A DNA stretch of 20,095 nt from a virus. The position numbers and the translations under genes were made by a program. Location: positions 1 to 20,095 of IMG/VR virus record IMGVR_UViG_3300047322_001132; one strand, given 5' to 3'. How positions within the stretch are numbered: position 1 is the stretch's first letter; each line of letters starts with the position of its first letter. This document shows positions 7,931-14,258 of the stretch, piece by piece. A model generated the notes under the pieces. It searched no databases and was not told the DNA's origin. It saw only the letters and a program-made list of their open reading frames with translations.

Positions 7931-10287
7931 CCGAGCAACTCCTTCGTGAGGGAGGCGTTACCTTCCTTCGCCTCTTTCCAATTGAGGCCGAAAACTGTCT
8001 CAGCGGGACAGCTCCAGCCCTGCGGATAGTACACCCTGATCATGTCGGGATTCGCACTCGCCTCGACAATCTGGGGCCACTTTCGATTCATGTGAGTGTC
8101 GACACACTCCTTCACTTGCTTCGCCAGGTCCTTTGGTGTGACGCCTACGACTTCGTCATGGACGCTTAAGCGGAGAGAAGCTCCTGCGGGTAGGTCTCCG
8201 TCAATGTCGATGATCGCATCGTACATCATGTCTGCGGCGGTGCTCTGCTGAGGGAAGTTGTAGACTTCCGTTACTTGCCTGGAGAACCACCATCTCCGTC
8301 TGTTCCACGGATTCTTGAGGTAGCCGTTCTTCTCGACGAACTTGACGTTGCGTTCTCTCCACTTCCAGAACGTTTCGAAACGCTTGGCGAACTTGCTAAC
8401 GAAGGTCGTCACCCTGACAGTCGCCTGTTGATACGTCAGCCCCTGATACGAAGGCGTCTTCATCAACTGCTTGACGATGGACGGAATGCCTCGTCCGTAA
8501 GAGAGACCGTAAACGATAAACTTAGAATCGTAACGTTCATCCTTAGTAACGTCCTCGATTCGCTTACCAGAGGTTTCGGCAGCAATTCCGTAGTGCTGGT
8601 CGACTCCCGAGGCGAGAAGATCCAATCCCACCTTGTCTCCTGAGAGAACCATTGCAAGTCTCCACTCAACTTGACTCCAATCGGCGGAGAAGAAAACGTG
8701 CTCCGGAGTGTCCGGGATGTAAATCTCCCGAAGCTCCAGCGGGATGTTCTGAGCGTTGGGTTCCCACGAGTTAAGTCGACCAGTTGCAGCCTTCGCCGTG
8801 CCAAAGCGAGGGTGAATATAATTGGAGGAGTCAGTCTCCACGCTGACGAAGGTACTGTCAGCTTTGAGAAGGCTGCGCCTTTCGATGATTTGGAGGAAAA
8901 CGGGATTGTCCGAGATTTGGGCAAGGTTTTCTAACGCCTCCTCATTTGCGGTAGGACGCTGACCACGATTTCGATCCCGTACGTATTGCACGGGAAGACC
9001 GAGGTCTTCGTAGAGGACTTTCATCAGTTGTTTCGGACTGTCGAGGTTGAGCGTTTGATCACCGAAACCTTCCTTCAGGACGGCTTCGATTTCCATCGCC
9101 CTCTTCCTCATGACGAACGACCACATGATCGCCTTGTCCACGTCCTTCTTCAGGCCCTTCGCGGACATGCGACGAAGGATCGGCTGGACAGGCGCAACGT
9201 GTTTCGTGTAGAGGTCGAGCATGTCGAGAGAGCGTAGCTCCTTCTTCATCTCGAGGAAGGCGCGCGTCGTGCTGTCGATGTCCTTACAGTTATACGTGAA
9301 GAGATCGCCCTTCTTCGCCTCGTCCTTCCAATACGGCATGTCTGTGTAGAACGAGGCGACAGTGGCAAGGTCCTTCTTCATGTCCGAGTTGATGAGGTGA
9401 AACATCAACATCGTGTCCCAGGTGGGACCGTTGAAGTGAACACCTTTGTACTCGAGGAAGGGTTGGTCGAAAGACTCAGAATTCTGCCCGACTTTCGCAA
9501 CGCGACCGTCGAGCATGATCTCCGCGTGGACTTTCCTCATCTCAGGGTGCCAGCGGAAGCACGTGCTTTGGCCAGGGAGGACTCCCAAGCCATTGCAAAT
9601 GATGTCGCTGTTACGAGGGTCTAGGTTCGTCGTCTCAAGGTCGTAGACTACGTAGCCGTGCTCAAGTGCGAGAGCGTGAAGGTCTCTCGCTTCCTGCACA
9701 CTCCCGTCTCTCACGTAGGCAGTGGGAACGCGACGAATCTCAGGAAAGGCACTCTCCCCGAGGACCCGCTGAAGATCGAAGATTGGATAGGCAAACGCGC
9801 CTTGATCCCTCATTACGTAGGCGGGGTGGAGTGTTCCAACAACTTTCACACCCTCCAGCCCCGGCAGCGGAACACCTCGATGCAGAAAGATCCCCGTTTT
9901 GTACGTCAGGGCATTGAGAGGGGTATCCCCCATCGCCGCTACGACGTTGGGCTTGACGTCTTGGATCTCCTGCGTGAGGATAGTTGAGCAACACGTAATC
10001 TCTTCTCCCGTGGGTTTTCTGTTGCCTGGAGGACGGCACTTAACGGCATTCGTGACGAATACGTCCTTACGACTAATCCCAGCCTTCGCGAGAAGTACTG
10101 TAAGAACCTGGCCACTTCCACCGATGAAAGGACGACGATATCGGGCTTCTTCTTCTCCCGGCGCCTCACCGACAACCATAATTCTTGCGTTGGCGGGTCC
10201 TTCGCCGAATACGGGGCCCGGTGCGTGGTATAGAGGACATTGCTGACAGAATGACGGTTTTCCTGCGCCATGATCTTCTTCCTCCAC
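7927..10287 (-). CDS. UDG-DNA polymerase I fusion (family A, with 3'-5' exonuclease)
   Basis: This 786-aa fusion has three parts. Residues 1-180 are a family 4/5-type uracil-DNA glycosylase: C14/C17, GEAPGEEE (40-47), TNAVKCRPPGNR (C84), C99 or C100 as the fourth iron-sulfur ligand, and LHPAY (H154). Residues 210-350 are a DnaQ-like proofreading exonuclease: YDLET (D216/E218), NSESFD (N269/D274), YNCKD (Y332/D336). Residues 360-786 are a family A polymerase: motif A ADWSQVEWR (D536/E541), motif B R585-K589-Y593-Y597-G, motif C VHDE (710-712). No 5'-3' exonuclease is present. UDG-like domains on phage polymerases are known (for example SPO1). GTG starts inside the folE stop (TAGTG), with GGGAGG 5 nt upstream. 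It is the replicative polymerase of this phage. Confidence 0.95.
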   Translation of the reverse strand: MEEEDHGAGKPSFCQQCPLYHAPGPVFGEGPANARIMVVGEAPGEEEARYRRPFIGGSGQVLTVLLAKAGISRKDVFVTNAVKCRPPGNRKPTGEEITCCSTILTQEIQDVKPNVVAAMGDTPLNALTYKTGIFLHRGVPLPGLEGVKVVGTLHPAYVMRDQGAFAYPIFDLQRVLGESAFPEIRRVPTAYVRDGSVQEARDLHALALEHGYVVYDLETTNLDPRNSDIICNGLGVLPGQSTCFRWHPEMRKVHAEIMLDGRVAKVGQNSESFDQPFLEYKGVHFNGPTWDTMLMFHLINSDMKKDLATVASFYTDMPYWKDEAKKGDLFTYNCKDIDSTTRAFLEMKKELRSLDMLDLYTKHVAPVQPILRRMSAKGLKKDVDKAIMWSFVMRKRAMEIEAVLKEGFGDQTLNLDSPKQLMKVLYEDLGLPVQYVRDRNRGQRPTANEEALENLAQISDNPVFLQIIERRSLLKADSTFVSVETDSSNYIHPRFGTAKAATGRLNSWEPNAQNIPLELREIYIPDTPEHVFFSADWSQVEWRLAMVLSGDKVGLDLLASGVDQHYGIAAETSGKRIEDVTKDERYDSKFIVYGLSYGRGIPSIVKQLMKTPSYQGLTYQQATVRVTTFVSKFAKRFETFWKWRERNVKFVEKNGYLKNPWNRRRWWFSRQVTEVYNFPQQSTAADMMYDAIIDIDGDLPAGASLRLSVHDEVVGVTPKDLAKQVKECVDTHMNRKWPQIVEASANPDMIRVYYPQGWSCPAETVFGLNWKEAKEGNASLTKELLG

Positions 10288-10847
10288 TACGGCCTCCCGA
10301 TCAGCATCATGATTTCTTCACGGGCCTTCGAATCAACAAAGAAGGCTCCTCGCATCGCGGAAGTGACGACGTCAGCGTCGGAACGTATGCCTCGAAACTG
10401 CATGCATCCGTGCCGGCCGGTGATGATAACACAGCACCCGATAGGCTCGAGGTGTGCTTCGAGAGCATCTGCAACATCTTGTGTAAGTTGCTCCTGCAGG
10501 ACGGGCATGGACAGTCGCTCTTCAACTGCTCGAGCCAGTTTAGATAGGCCCAGAGCCTTTTTCTTGGGAATATACGCAACGTGTACTCGCATTGGAACCG
10601 GCTGCAAGTGATGCGGACAGAGGCCGATGACTTCGTGGTTCCGAAGGAGGACGGCGCCCCGGTACGATGTGGGAAAAGTCTTCCAGTTAGATGCGGCTGG
10701 GGAGAGCATTTCTTTGAAGAGGCTGGCGACGCGTTTCGGCGTCTCTTTGTAGTTGTCGTTTTCGACATCGATTCCCATTCCTTGTAGGAGGAGCGTAACG
10801 CCTTGCTCCATTTTGGCGGTGTTAAAGCGACTGCGTTTCTTGGTCAT
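10287..10847 (-). CDS. folE: GTP cyclohydrolase I (FolE)
   Basis: This 186-aa cytoplasmic enzyme opens GTP to 7,8-dihydroneopterin triphosphate, the first step of preQ0 synthesis. Zinc ligands are visible as C77, H79, H80 (LCPHHLQPVP) and C148 (RHGCMQFRG). Other family blocks are AYIPKKKALGLSKLAR (91-106) and LQEQLTQDVADAL (117-129). Length is slightly below the ~220 aa of E. coli FolE, mostly at the N-terminus. The ATG overlaps the stop of a 31-codon gene (ATGA), with GGAGA about 6 nt upstream. The stop overlaps the polymerase GTG. With queD, queE and queC present, its job here is base modification, not folate supply. Confidence 0.97.
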   Translation of the reverse strand: MTKKRSRFNTAKMEQGVTLLLQGMGIDVENDNYKETPKRVASLFKEMLSPAASNWKTFPTSYRGAVLLRNHEVIGLCPHHLQPVPMRVHVAYIPKKKALGLSKLARAVEERLSMPVLQEQLTQDVADALEAHLEPIGCCVIITGRHGCMQFRGIRSDADVVTSAMRGAFFVDSKAREEIMMLIGRP

Positions 10848-10939
10848 CGTTTTCTCCAGGCGATGAGGAGCAGGATGAGAGCCCAGGCGGCGAGGATGAG
10901 GTAATATCCCCAGTCTGCCATCAAGGCTCCGTCCGGCAT
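10844..10939 (-). CDS. 31-aa single-pass membrane microprotein between queE and folE
   Basis: A 31-codon gene fills the gap between queE and folE exactly. Its ATG shares one base with the queE stop (TAATG), and its TGA overlaps the folE ATG (ATGA). The product begins MPDGALMADWGYY, then has a hydrophobic stretch (residues ~12-28, LILAAWALILLLIAW), and ends in RKR. That is a single membrane-spanning helix with a positive cytoplasmic tail. There is no signal-peptide cleavage site. The second Met (residue 7) is an alternative start. Function is unknown; possibilities are a membrane-anchoring partner of a neighbouring enzyme, a small lysis or exclusion factor, or a peptide whose main role is to couple translation of queE to folE. 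Confidence 0.7.
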   Translation of the reverse strand: MPDGALMADWGYYLILAAWALILLLIAWRKR

Positions 10940-11586
10940 TATCGCACTTTCAGAAGCTTGTGCATCTGCACACTGAGGCGGAGTTCAGGGTGTTGACGCT
11001 GGAGGTCCTGGACGACTTTCAGGGCTTCGAAGTCAACTTCGTACTTCTTGTTGCACGGTTGGAGGAAGGTGGGTTTGGCACACTCATTCGCGAAGTAGAG
11101 TGCGTCGTCGATCGTTGGCCAGCCTGGACCGTTGCCGAGGCCGCCGACAATCACCTTGACTTCCTTGCAGGGGGTGACGTTCTCTTTGAGCCAGCCGGGT
11201 TTCGGACTCATCGTAATCCAGATTTGGTCGTGCGACGCCCAGTCAGGCAGTTTGATAGTGCCGGACGTTTCGATGTGGATCTGGAAGTCGTCCTGGATGA
11301 AGGCTTCGGCGAGGTTCTCAAGGTGAGGCTGGTCGAATGGCTCACCGCCCGTAAAGCAGACGTGAACGAGTTCATTGGCCTTCGCCCAGTCTACGAGAGC
11401 GGTCAGCGTGAGAGATCCGCCACCTTTCCACGGATCCATCCTGTCGAAGTCCGTGTCGCAGTGGTGACAGACTTTCTTCCCGACGCTGCATCCCGTAAAG
11501 CGAATGAAGCCCATGAGAGTCCCTGCGTACACGCCTTCGCCTTGCGGACTGACGAAGCGTTCAGCGATTTGGAATGAGTGATGCAT
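10939..11586 (-). CDS. queE: 7-carboxy-7-deazaguanine synthase (QueE), radical SAM
   Basis: This 215-aa protein converts 6-carboxytetrahydropterin to 7-carboxy-7-deazaguanine (CDG), the ring-contraction step of preQ0 synthesis. The N-terminal ERFVSPQGEGVYAG (9-22) is typical of QueE. The iron-sulfur cysteines are C33, C40 and C43, followed by DTDF. The SAM-binding FTGGEPFDQP (78-87) and ETSGT (106-110) are present. The cysteine motif is CX6CX2C, not CX3CX2C, a variant that deserves note. The ATG lies 26 nt inside the 3' end of queD, with GAGG about 10 nt upstream. The stop is shared with the 31-aa gene (TAATG). Confidence 0.95.
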   Translation of the reverse strand: MHHSFQIAERFVSPQGEGVYAGTLMGFIRFTGCSVGKKVCHHCDTDFDRMDPWKGGGSLTLTALVDWAKANELVHVCFTGGEPFDQPHLENLAEAFIQDDFQIHIETSGTIKLPDWASHDQIWITMSPKPGWLKENVTPCKEVKVIVGGLGNGPGWPTIDDALYFANECAKPTFLQPCNKKYEVDFEALKVVQDLQRQHPELRLSVQMHKLLKVR

Positions 11587-12031
11587 GGTTCTCGTACCTC
11601 GCGCTCGTGTTGGAGCTCTCGTAAACCGTTACCGCGCTGACGTACATGCTTCCGTCTTCTCGGCCGATCTTCGCGTCGAGTTCTCCGAGCCAGTGTTTGG
11701 CCAGGCACTCCGCCGTTGGCGGAGCACCGATCTCGAAGATTCGATCCATGCCCAGGCGAGCGTTTGAGACGCCACCTTCCCACGCGTAACGCTGGAGCTC
11801 GGCGAACGGATCGCCCATCTCGCAGACGAAGGCGTGGTCGTACTTCTTGAAGACGGCTTCCATCTCCCGTTTGAGGTCGGAGAAGTCGATGACCATTCCC
11901 TGCTCGTCGAGACTGTCAGCCTGGACTTCCACCTCAACGCGATAGTTGTGTCCATGGATGTGACGACAGAGCCCTGCGTGATGCTGCAGGCGGTGTCCCA
12001 TGGGAAATTCAATGCTGCGTGTTACGATCAT
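11561..12031 (-). CDS. queD: 6-carboxytetrahydropterin synthase (QueD)
   Basis: This 156-aa protein of the 6-pyruvoyltetrahydropterin synthase fold makes 6-carboxy-5,6,7,8-tetrahydropterin from dihydroneopterin triphosphate. Zinc ligands are H13 (FPMGHRL), H26 and H28 (HIHGHNY). The catalytic Cys is C22, four residues before the HGH motif, as in QueD. VIDFSDLK (47-54), YDHAF (D65/H66) and VYESSNTSARY (E138) are the other family blocks. It is somewhat longer than E. coli QueD (~120 aa), with an insert around residues 70-100. The ATG overlaps the stop of the 62-aa gene (ATGA). The 3' end overlaps queE by 26 nt. Confidence 0.95.
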   Translation of the reverse strand: MIVTRSIEFPMGHRLQHHAGLCRHIHGHNYRVEVEVQADSLDEQGMVIDFSDLKREMEAVFKKYDHAFVCEMGDPFAELQRYAWEGGVSNARLGMDRIFEIGAPPTAECLAKHWLGELDAKIGREDGSMYVSAVTVYESSNTSARYENHASLIPNR

Positions 12032-12216
12032 GCGGTCAAGTCCTTAATGCGCCTGAGGAGATCGACAAGATCGACGGCGCACTTGTCGATGATGGCGTAA
12101 AGCTCTTCCTTCGTGACATCGTTCAGCGTGAGTTTGGCGTGACCGTGAAGATCGAGTGTTTCGACAGTCAAGCGGAGCTTTGCGTGTCCGCCTTCCAAGA
12201 CTCTGTCGATCTTCAC
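12028..12216 (-). CDS. 62-aa hypothetical protein upstream of queD
   Basis: I do not recognise this family. The gene starts with GTG overlapping the stop of the DUF5664-type gene (GTGA, 12213-12216) and ends with TGA overlapping the queD ATG (ATGA, 12028-12031). That tight placement is the main evidence that it is real. The ribosome site is weak, so it probably depends on coupling. The N-terminal half has two similar strands (GGHAKLRLTVETLDL and HGHAKLTLNDV), suggesting a small beta-hairpin. The C-terminal half looks helical (KEELYAIIDKCAVDLVDLLR). A small accessory protein of the preQ0 genes or of nucleotide metabolism is possible but unproven. Confidence 0.6.
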   Translation of the reverse strand: MKIDRVLEGGHAKLRLTVETLDLHGHAKLTLNDVTKEELYAIIDKCAVDLVDLLRRIKDLTA

Positions 12217-12566
12217 GCGGGCACCGCGTCTCTATGTTTCTCTCGAGCTTCCCAGAGCATCATCAGAGCCCACGCTGCGCCTGCAAGGTCGTCGTCGGTC
12301 TGGTGAGGGAAGTCTCCGTGGTTGTGGTAGTGGTTGGAGAGCTCTTGGAGGTGCTTCAGGCCGTGCGCGAAGCCTTGCTCGATGAAGTCGCGGTCAAGCA
12401 GGCCTTTGCGGTAGTTGAAGCGTCCATACTTCACCTCGCCCTCGTCACCCCGACGAGCGATGAGCTCGAGAAACCCTTGAGGGATGCGAGTCGTATTAGG
12501 GAGCTTCTCCGACCGCCGTGCGCCGCTCGAAAAGGCCGTGTCCTTGTCTTTCTTCTGCTTGGGCAT
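12213..12566 (-). CDS. DUF5664-type protein, putative dATP/dGTP diphosphohydrolase
   Basis: The 117-aa product resembles the phage DUF5664 family (also called dATP/dGTP diphosphohydrolase N-terminal domain). Recognisable features are the early FSSGARR block, PQGFLELIARRGDEGEVKYG, FNYRKGL and a late helix with DDDLAGAAWALMMLWE, in the usual order. Members are thought to have an all-alpha, MazG-like fold and to trim purine deoxynucleotides; this is family-level knowledge, and no activity can be read from sequence. ATG at 12566 has a GAGAGGA ribosome site ~7 nt upstream. The first 71 nt overlap the membrane-protein gene. Next to preQ0 genes, a role in dGTP pool control is an inference. Confidence 0.7.
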   Translation of the reverse strand: MPKQKKDKDTAFSSGARRSEKLPNTTRIPQGFLELIARRGDEGEVKYGRFNYRKGLLDRDFIEQGFAHGLKHLQELSNHYHNHGDFPHQTDDDLAGAAWALMMLWEAREKHRDAVPA

Positions 12567-12678
12567 GCTTCTTCCTCTCTAACGTGAATCGGGTTCCGAG
12601 TACGAAGGAAGCGATGGCGACCGCGGTAAGTGCGATACCAAAGATCATTCCTCCGAAGAAGATGTTTCCGTCAATCAT
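12496..12678 (-). CDS. 60-aa single-pass membrane protein
   Basis: The chosen ATG (12676-12678) has GGAGG exactly 5 nt upstream. The longer reading from 12690 would start inside that ribosome site. Residues ~6-27 are hydrophobic (IFFGGMIFGIALTAVAIASF), followed by a charged segment (RFTLERKKHAQAEERQGHG), giving one transmembrane helix with a cytoplasmic tail. It overlaps the downstream DUF5664-type gene by 71 nt, so its last ~23 residues share DNA with that gene's start. It is the first gene after the pair of strong hairpins. Function is unknown. It could be an anchor, a holin-like protein or a superinfection-exclusion factor, though its position in the replication block argues against a classic holin. 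Confidence 0.6.
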   Translation of the reverse strand: MIDGNIFFGGMIFGIALTAVAIASFVLGTRFTLERKKHAQAEERQGHGLFERRTAVGEAP

Positions 12679-12699
12679 GAAATCCTCCAAATAGGGAAC

Positions 12700-12735
12700 C
12701 CCCCTGAGGCGGACTGCGAATCACACCTCAGGGGG
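12700..12735 (-). terminator. 10-bp perfect hairpin, possible terminator or 5' leader element
   Basis: Positions 12700-12709 (CCCCCTGAGG) pair perfectly with 12726-12735 (CCTCAGGGGG) across a 16-nt loop. On the leftward RNA the stem is followed by GTTCCCTATTT, which is only moderately U-rich, so it may be a partial terminator, an mRNA 3'-end stabiliser or a leader of the membrane-protein gene. It lies between the DUF669-type gene and the next gene. Confidence 0.6.
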
Positions 12736-12740
12736 CCCAT

Positions 12741-12785
12741 GGCTAGGAGGCGTAGTAGGAGGCTACGCCATGCAAGTTCCTAGCC
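12741..12785 (-). other. Two-tier hairpin overlapping the DUF669-type stop codon
   Basis: The outer stem pairs GGCTAGGA (12741-12748) with TCCTAGCC (12778-12785). Stacked directly inside, GGCGTAG (12749-12755) pairs with CTACGCC (12763-12769) around a 7-nt loop. An 8-nt bulge (12770-12777) lies on one side, so 15 bp pair in total. The stop codon of the upstream gene (12780-12782) is inside the outer stem. On the leftward RNA the loop reads CCUCCUA, which is complementary to a ribosome site. Confidence 0.6.
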
Positions 12786-13226
12786 GAAGACGCTGATGTA
12801 GTTCTTGACGCGATTCCGCGCCTCGTACGTGTTGCCCGTGTTCGGGTCCGTGCGTTCCGCCTCGACTTCGACGACGAGGATGACCTGAGCGTCGAGCATG
12901 TCGCTCTTGCCGACGAAGACGCCGTCTTCGAAGACCGGCTTGTCATCCGGCCACGCGATCGCATCGAGGAACTTGCGGAGCATGAAGGCCTTGCCGGGGG
13001 CCAGCGTGAGGTTGTCGAAGATGTGTCTTCCGAACATCTCCCCTTCATCTTGAATGACCCAGTCCGGGCGGAGTGAGGCGTGCTGGGCGTCGGTCTTCTT
13101 GCCCTGAGCACGAGCCTCGTCAGGATCGAAAGCCTCGATCTTGGCGAGACGACCCTTGTACGTACCGGCGGGAACGGGATCTGATCCCTTGACTTCTCCA
13201 CCGGCGAGATTCTGAGGAAGTGGCAT
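12780..13226 (-). CDS. DUF669-type protein, probable ssDNA-binding protein
   Basis: This 148-aa protein follows the pattern of the DUF669 phage family: PVPAGTYKGRLAKIEAF near the N-terminus, a middle strand block (RPDWVIQDEGEMFGRHIFDNLTL), FMLRKFLDAIAWP, and a C-terminal strand with a charged end (YEARNRVKNYISVFG). These proteins usually sit beside a Sak4/RecA-like ATPase and are thought to be OB-like ssDNA-binding or annealing partners; that neighbour is present here, 16 nt upstream. The ATG has GGAG ~8 nt upstream. An acidic Glu/Asp tail like that of cellular SSB is absent. The stop lies inside a hairpin. Confidence 0.7.
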   Translation of the reverse strand: MPLPQNLAGGEVKGSDPVPAGTYKGRLAKIEAFDPDEARAQGKKTDAQHASLRPDWVIQDEGEMFGRHIFDNLTLAPGKAFMLRKFLDAIAWPDDKPVFEDGVFVGKSDMLDAQVILVVEVEAERTDPNTGNTYEARNRVKNYISVFG

Positions 13227-13242
13227 TGAACTATCTCCTACG

Positions 13243-14025
13243 TTAACGAGCGGCTGTCACCGCGACAGCCTTGGGTTTACCGACTTGAGGTGTGAGCTGT
13301 GCAAGGAGTTTCGCGTCTCCCGTACGCATCCAATCGCACAGTATTGCGGTGTTCGGGAGCAGGAATTCAGGCACGTTTAGTCCGGGCACCCGAATTCCTG
13401 CGACTGCTCGCATATGAGTGCGAGTTCGTAGGAGACGCTGTCCGTTGACAATGTCTCCGCGCAGAGTGGCATCGGGCCACCCTGGAAGTTCATGAGGGAG
13501 TTTCTGTCCGGGGAACTCAGGCACCTTATACGTGATGATCTTGCCTTCGGTGTCCTTCTCCTCGGCCATGCTCTCTCGGGCGATGGCGAGGAAGTTTGCT
13601 TGAACGTTCATCAGCAGCTTCATCAACTGCCGCATCTTCTCGTTCATGTAGGGATAGGCCATGCGAGGGTCCTTCCCTCCCGTGCCCATCGTGTCCCAGA
13701 GACCTTGCCAGCCCTTGATCTTCTGTGCGCCTTCCAGGCCTAGCTCTCCCGCGACGCTCGCGCTGTCGAGGATGACAGTTTCAAACTCTTCCCCTTCGAA
13801 CGTGCAGACGTCTCGATTCTTGCCGAGCTCACGTGCGACCTGCAAGAGCGTTTCCATGTCGTCGATGGGAAGGTAGGGAATGGCGAGGTCTTGGAGTGTT
13901 CCCAGGCCACGTTTCGCTCCCATCTCACACGCGAGGACAAGTGGGCGTCGAGCCGTCCGCGTGAGCATCGTCTTTCCCCAGCGAGGCACGGCGTATGCGA
14001 GGATCGTAGCCCACGCATCGCCCAT
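13243..14025 (-). CDS. Sak4/RecA-like recombination ATPase (AAA_24 type)
   Basis: Length is 260 aa from the ATG at 14025, chosen because it begins 13 nt after the preceding stop; the frame continues further upstream, but that would overlap the 72-aa gene by ~100 nt. No strong ribosome site precedes it. The P-loop is AVPRWGKT (12-19), with Ala replacing the first Gly. A Walker B-like strand follows (VILDSASVAG, D87). The later FLAIARES block and an MRAVAGIRVPG region fit the single-domain RecA-like ATPases known as Sak4, which promote phage homologous recombination with a single-stranded DNA-binding partner. The DUF669-type gene directly downstream and the Cas4-type nuclease upstream make a recombination set. 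Confidence 0.75.
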   Translation of the reverse strand: MGDAWATILAYAVPRWGKTMLTRTARRPLVLACEMGAKRGLGTLQDLAIPYLPIDDMETLLQVARELGKNRDVCTFEGEEFETVILDSASVAGELGLEGAQKIKGWQGLWDTMGTGGKDPRMAYPYMNEKMRQLMKLLMNVQANFLAIARESMAEEKDTEGKIITYKVPEFPGQKLPHELPGWPDATLRGDIVNGQRLLRTRTHMRAVAGIRVPGLNVPEFLLPNTAILCDWMRTGDAKLLAQLTPQVGKPKAVAVTAAR

Positions 14026-14038
14026 TTCGTTCGTCCGC

Positions 14039-14257
14039 TTAAGACTTGGTATCAAAGGTGATGTCCCGTTCTTTCGTATAGTCGTGAGGAAGGAAGACCA
14101 CTTGGCCGTTGACGACTGCCAGCGTGAGAAGTGGTCCACTCACGTTTTCGTGCGTCAGCTGTATCTGCCAAGCGTCTTCCATCGAGTTCTCCACGACCGT
14201 TAGGATGCCGAGGCGAGGTACCCGGATCTCTCCGAGTACCTTCACGACGGGGCTCAT
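14039..14257 (-). CDS. 72-aa hypothetical protein
   Basis: I do not recognise this protein. The ATG at 14257 follows the stop of the GroES-like gene by one base (TAAGATG), so it starts where the upstream reading frame ends. The frame is open to 14350, but that part lies inside the GroES-like gene and reads as a basic shadow of its acidic tail. The product looks like a small all-beta protein: VVKVLGEIRVPRLGILTVV, then WQIQLTHE, LLTLAVVNGQVVFLPHDY. There is no membrane segment or Cys pair. Placement between the GroES-like and Sak4-like genes suggests expression with them. Confidence 0.6.
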   Translation of the reverse strand: MSPVVKVLGEIRVPRLGILTVVENSMEDAWQIQLTHENVSGPLLTLAVVNGQVVFLPHDYTKERDITFDTKS

Positions 14258-14258
14258 C

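Noticed and set aside
10960-11577. 205-codon plus-strand frame opposite queE
   Set aside because: Antisense to a gene with an intact radical-SAM motif; the translation mirrors queE codon composition.
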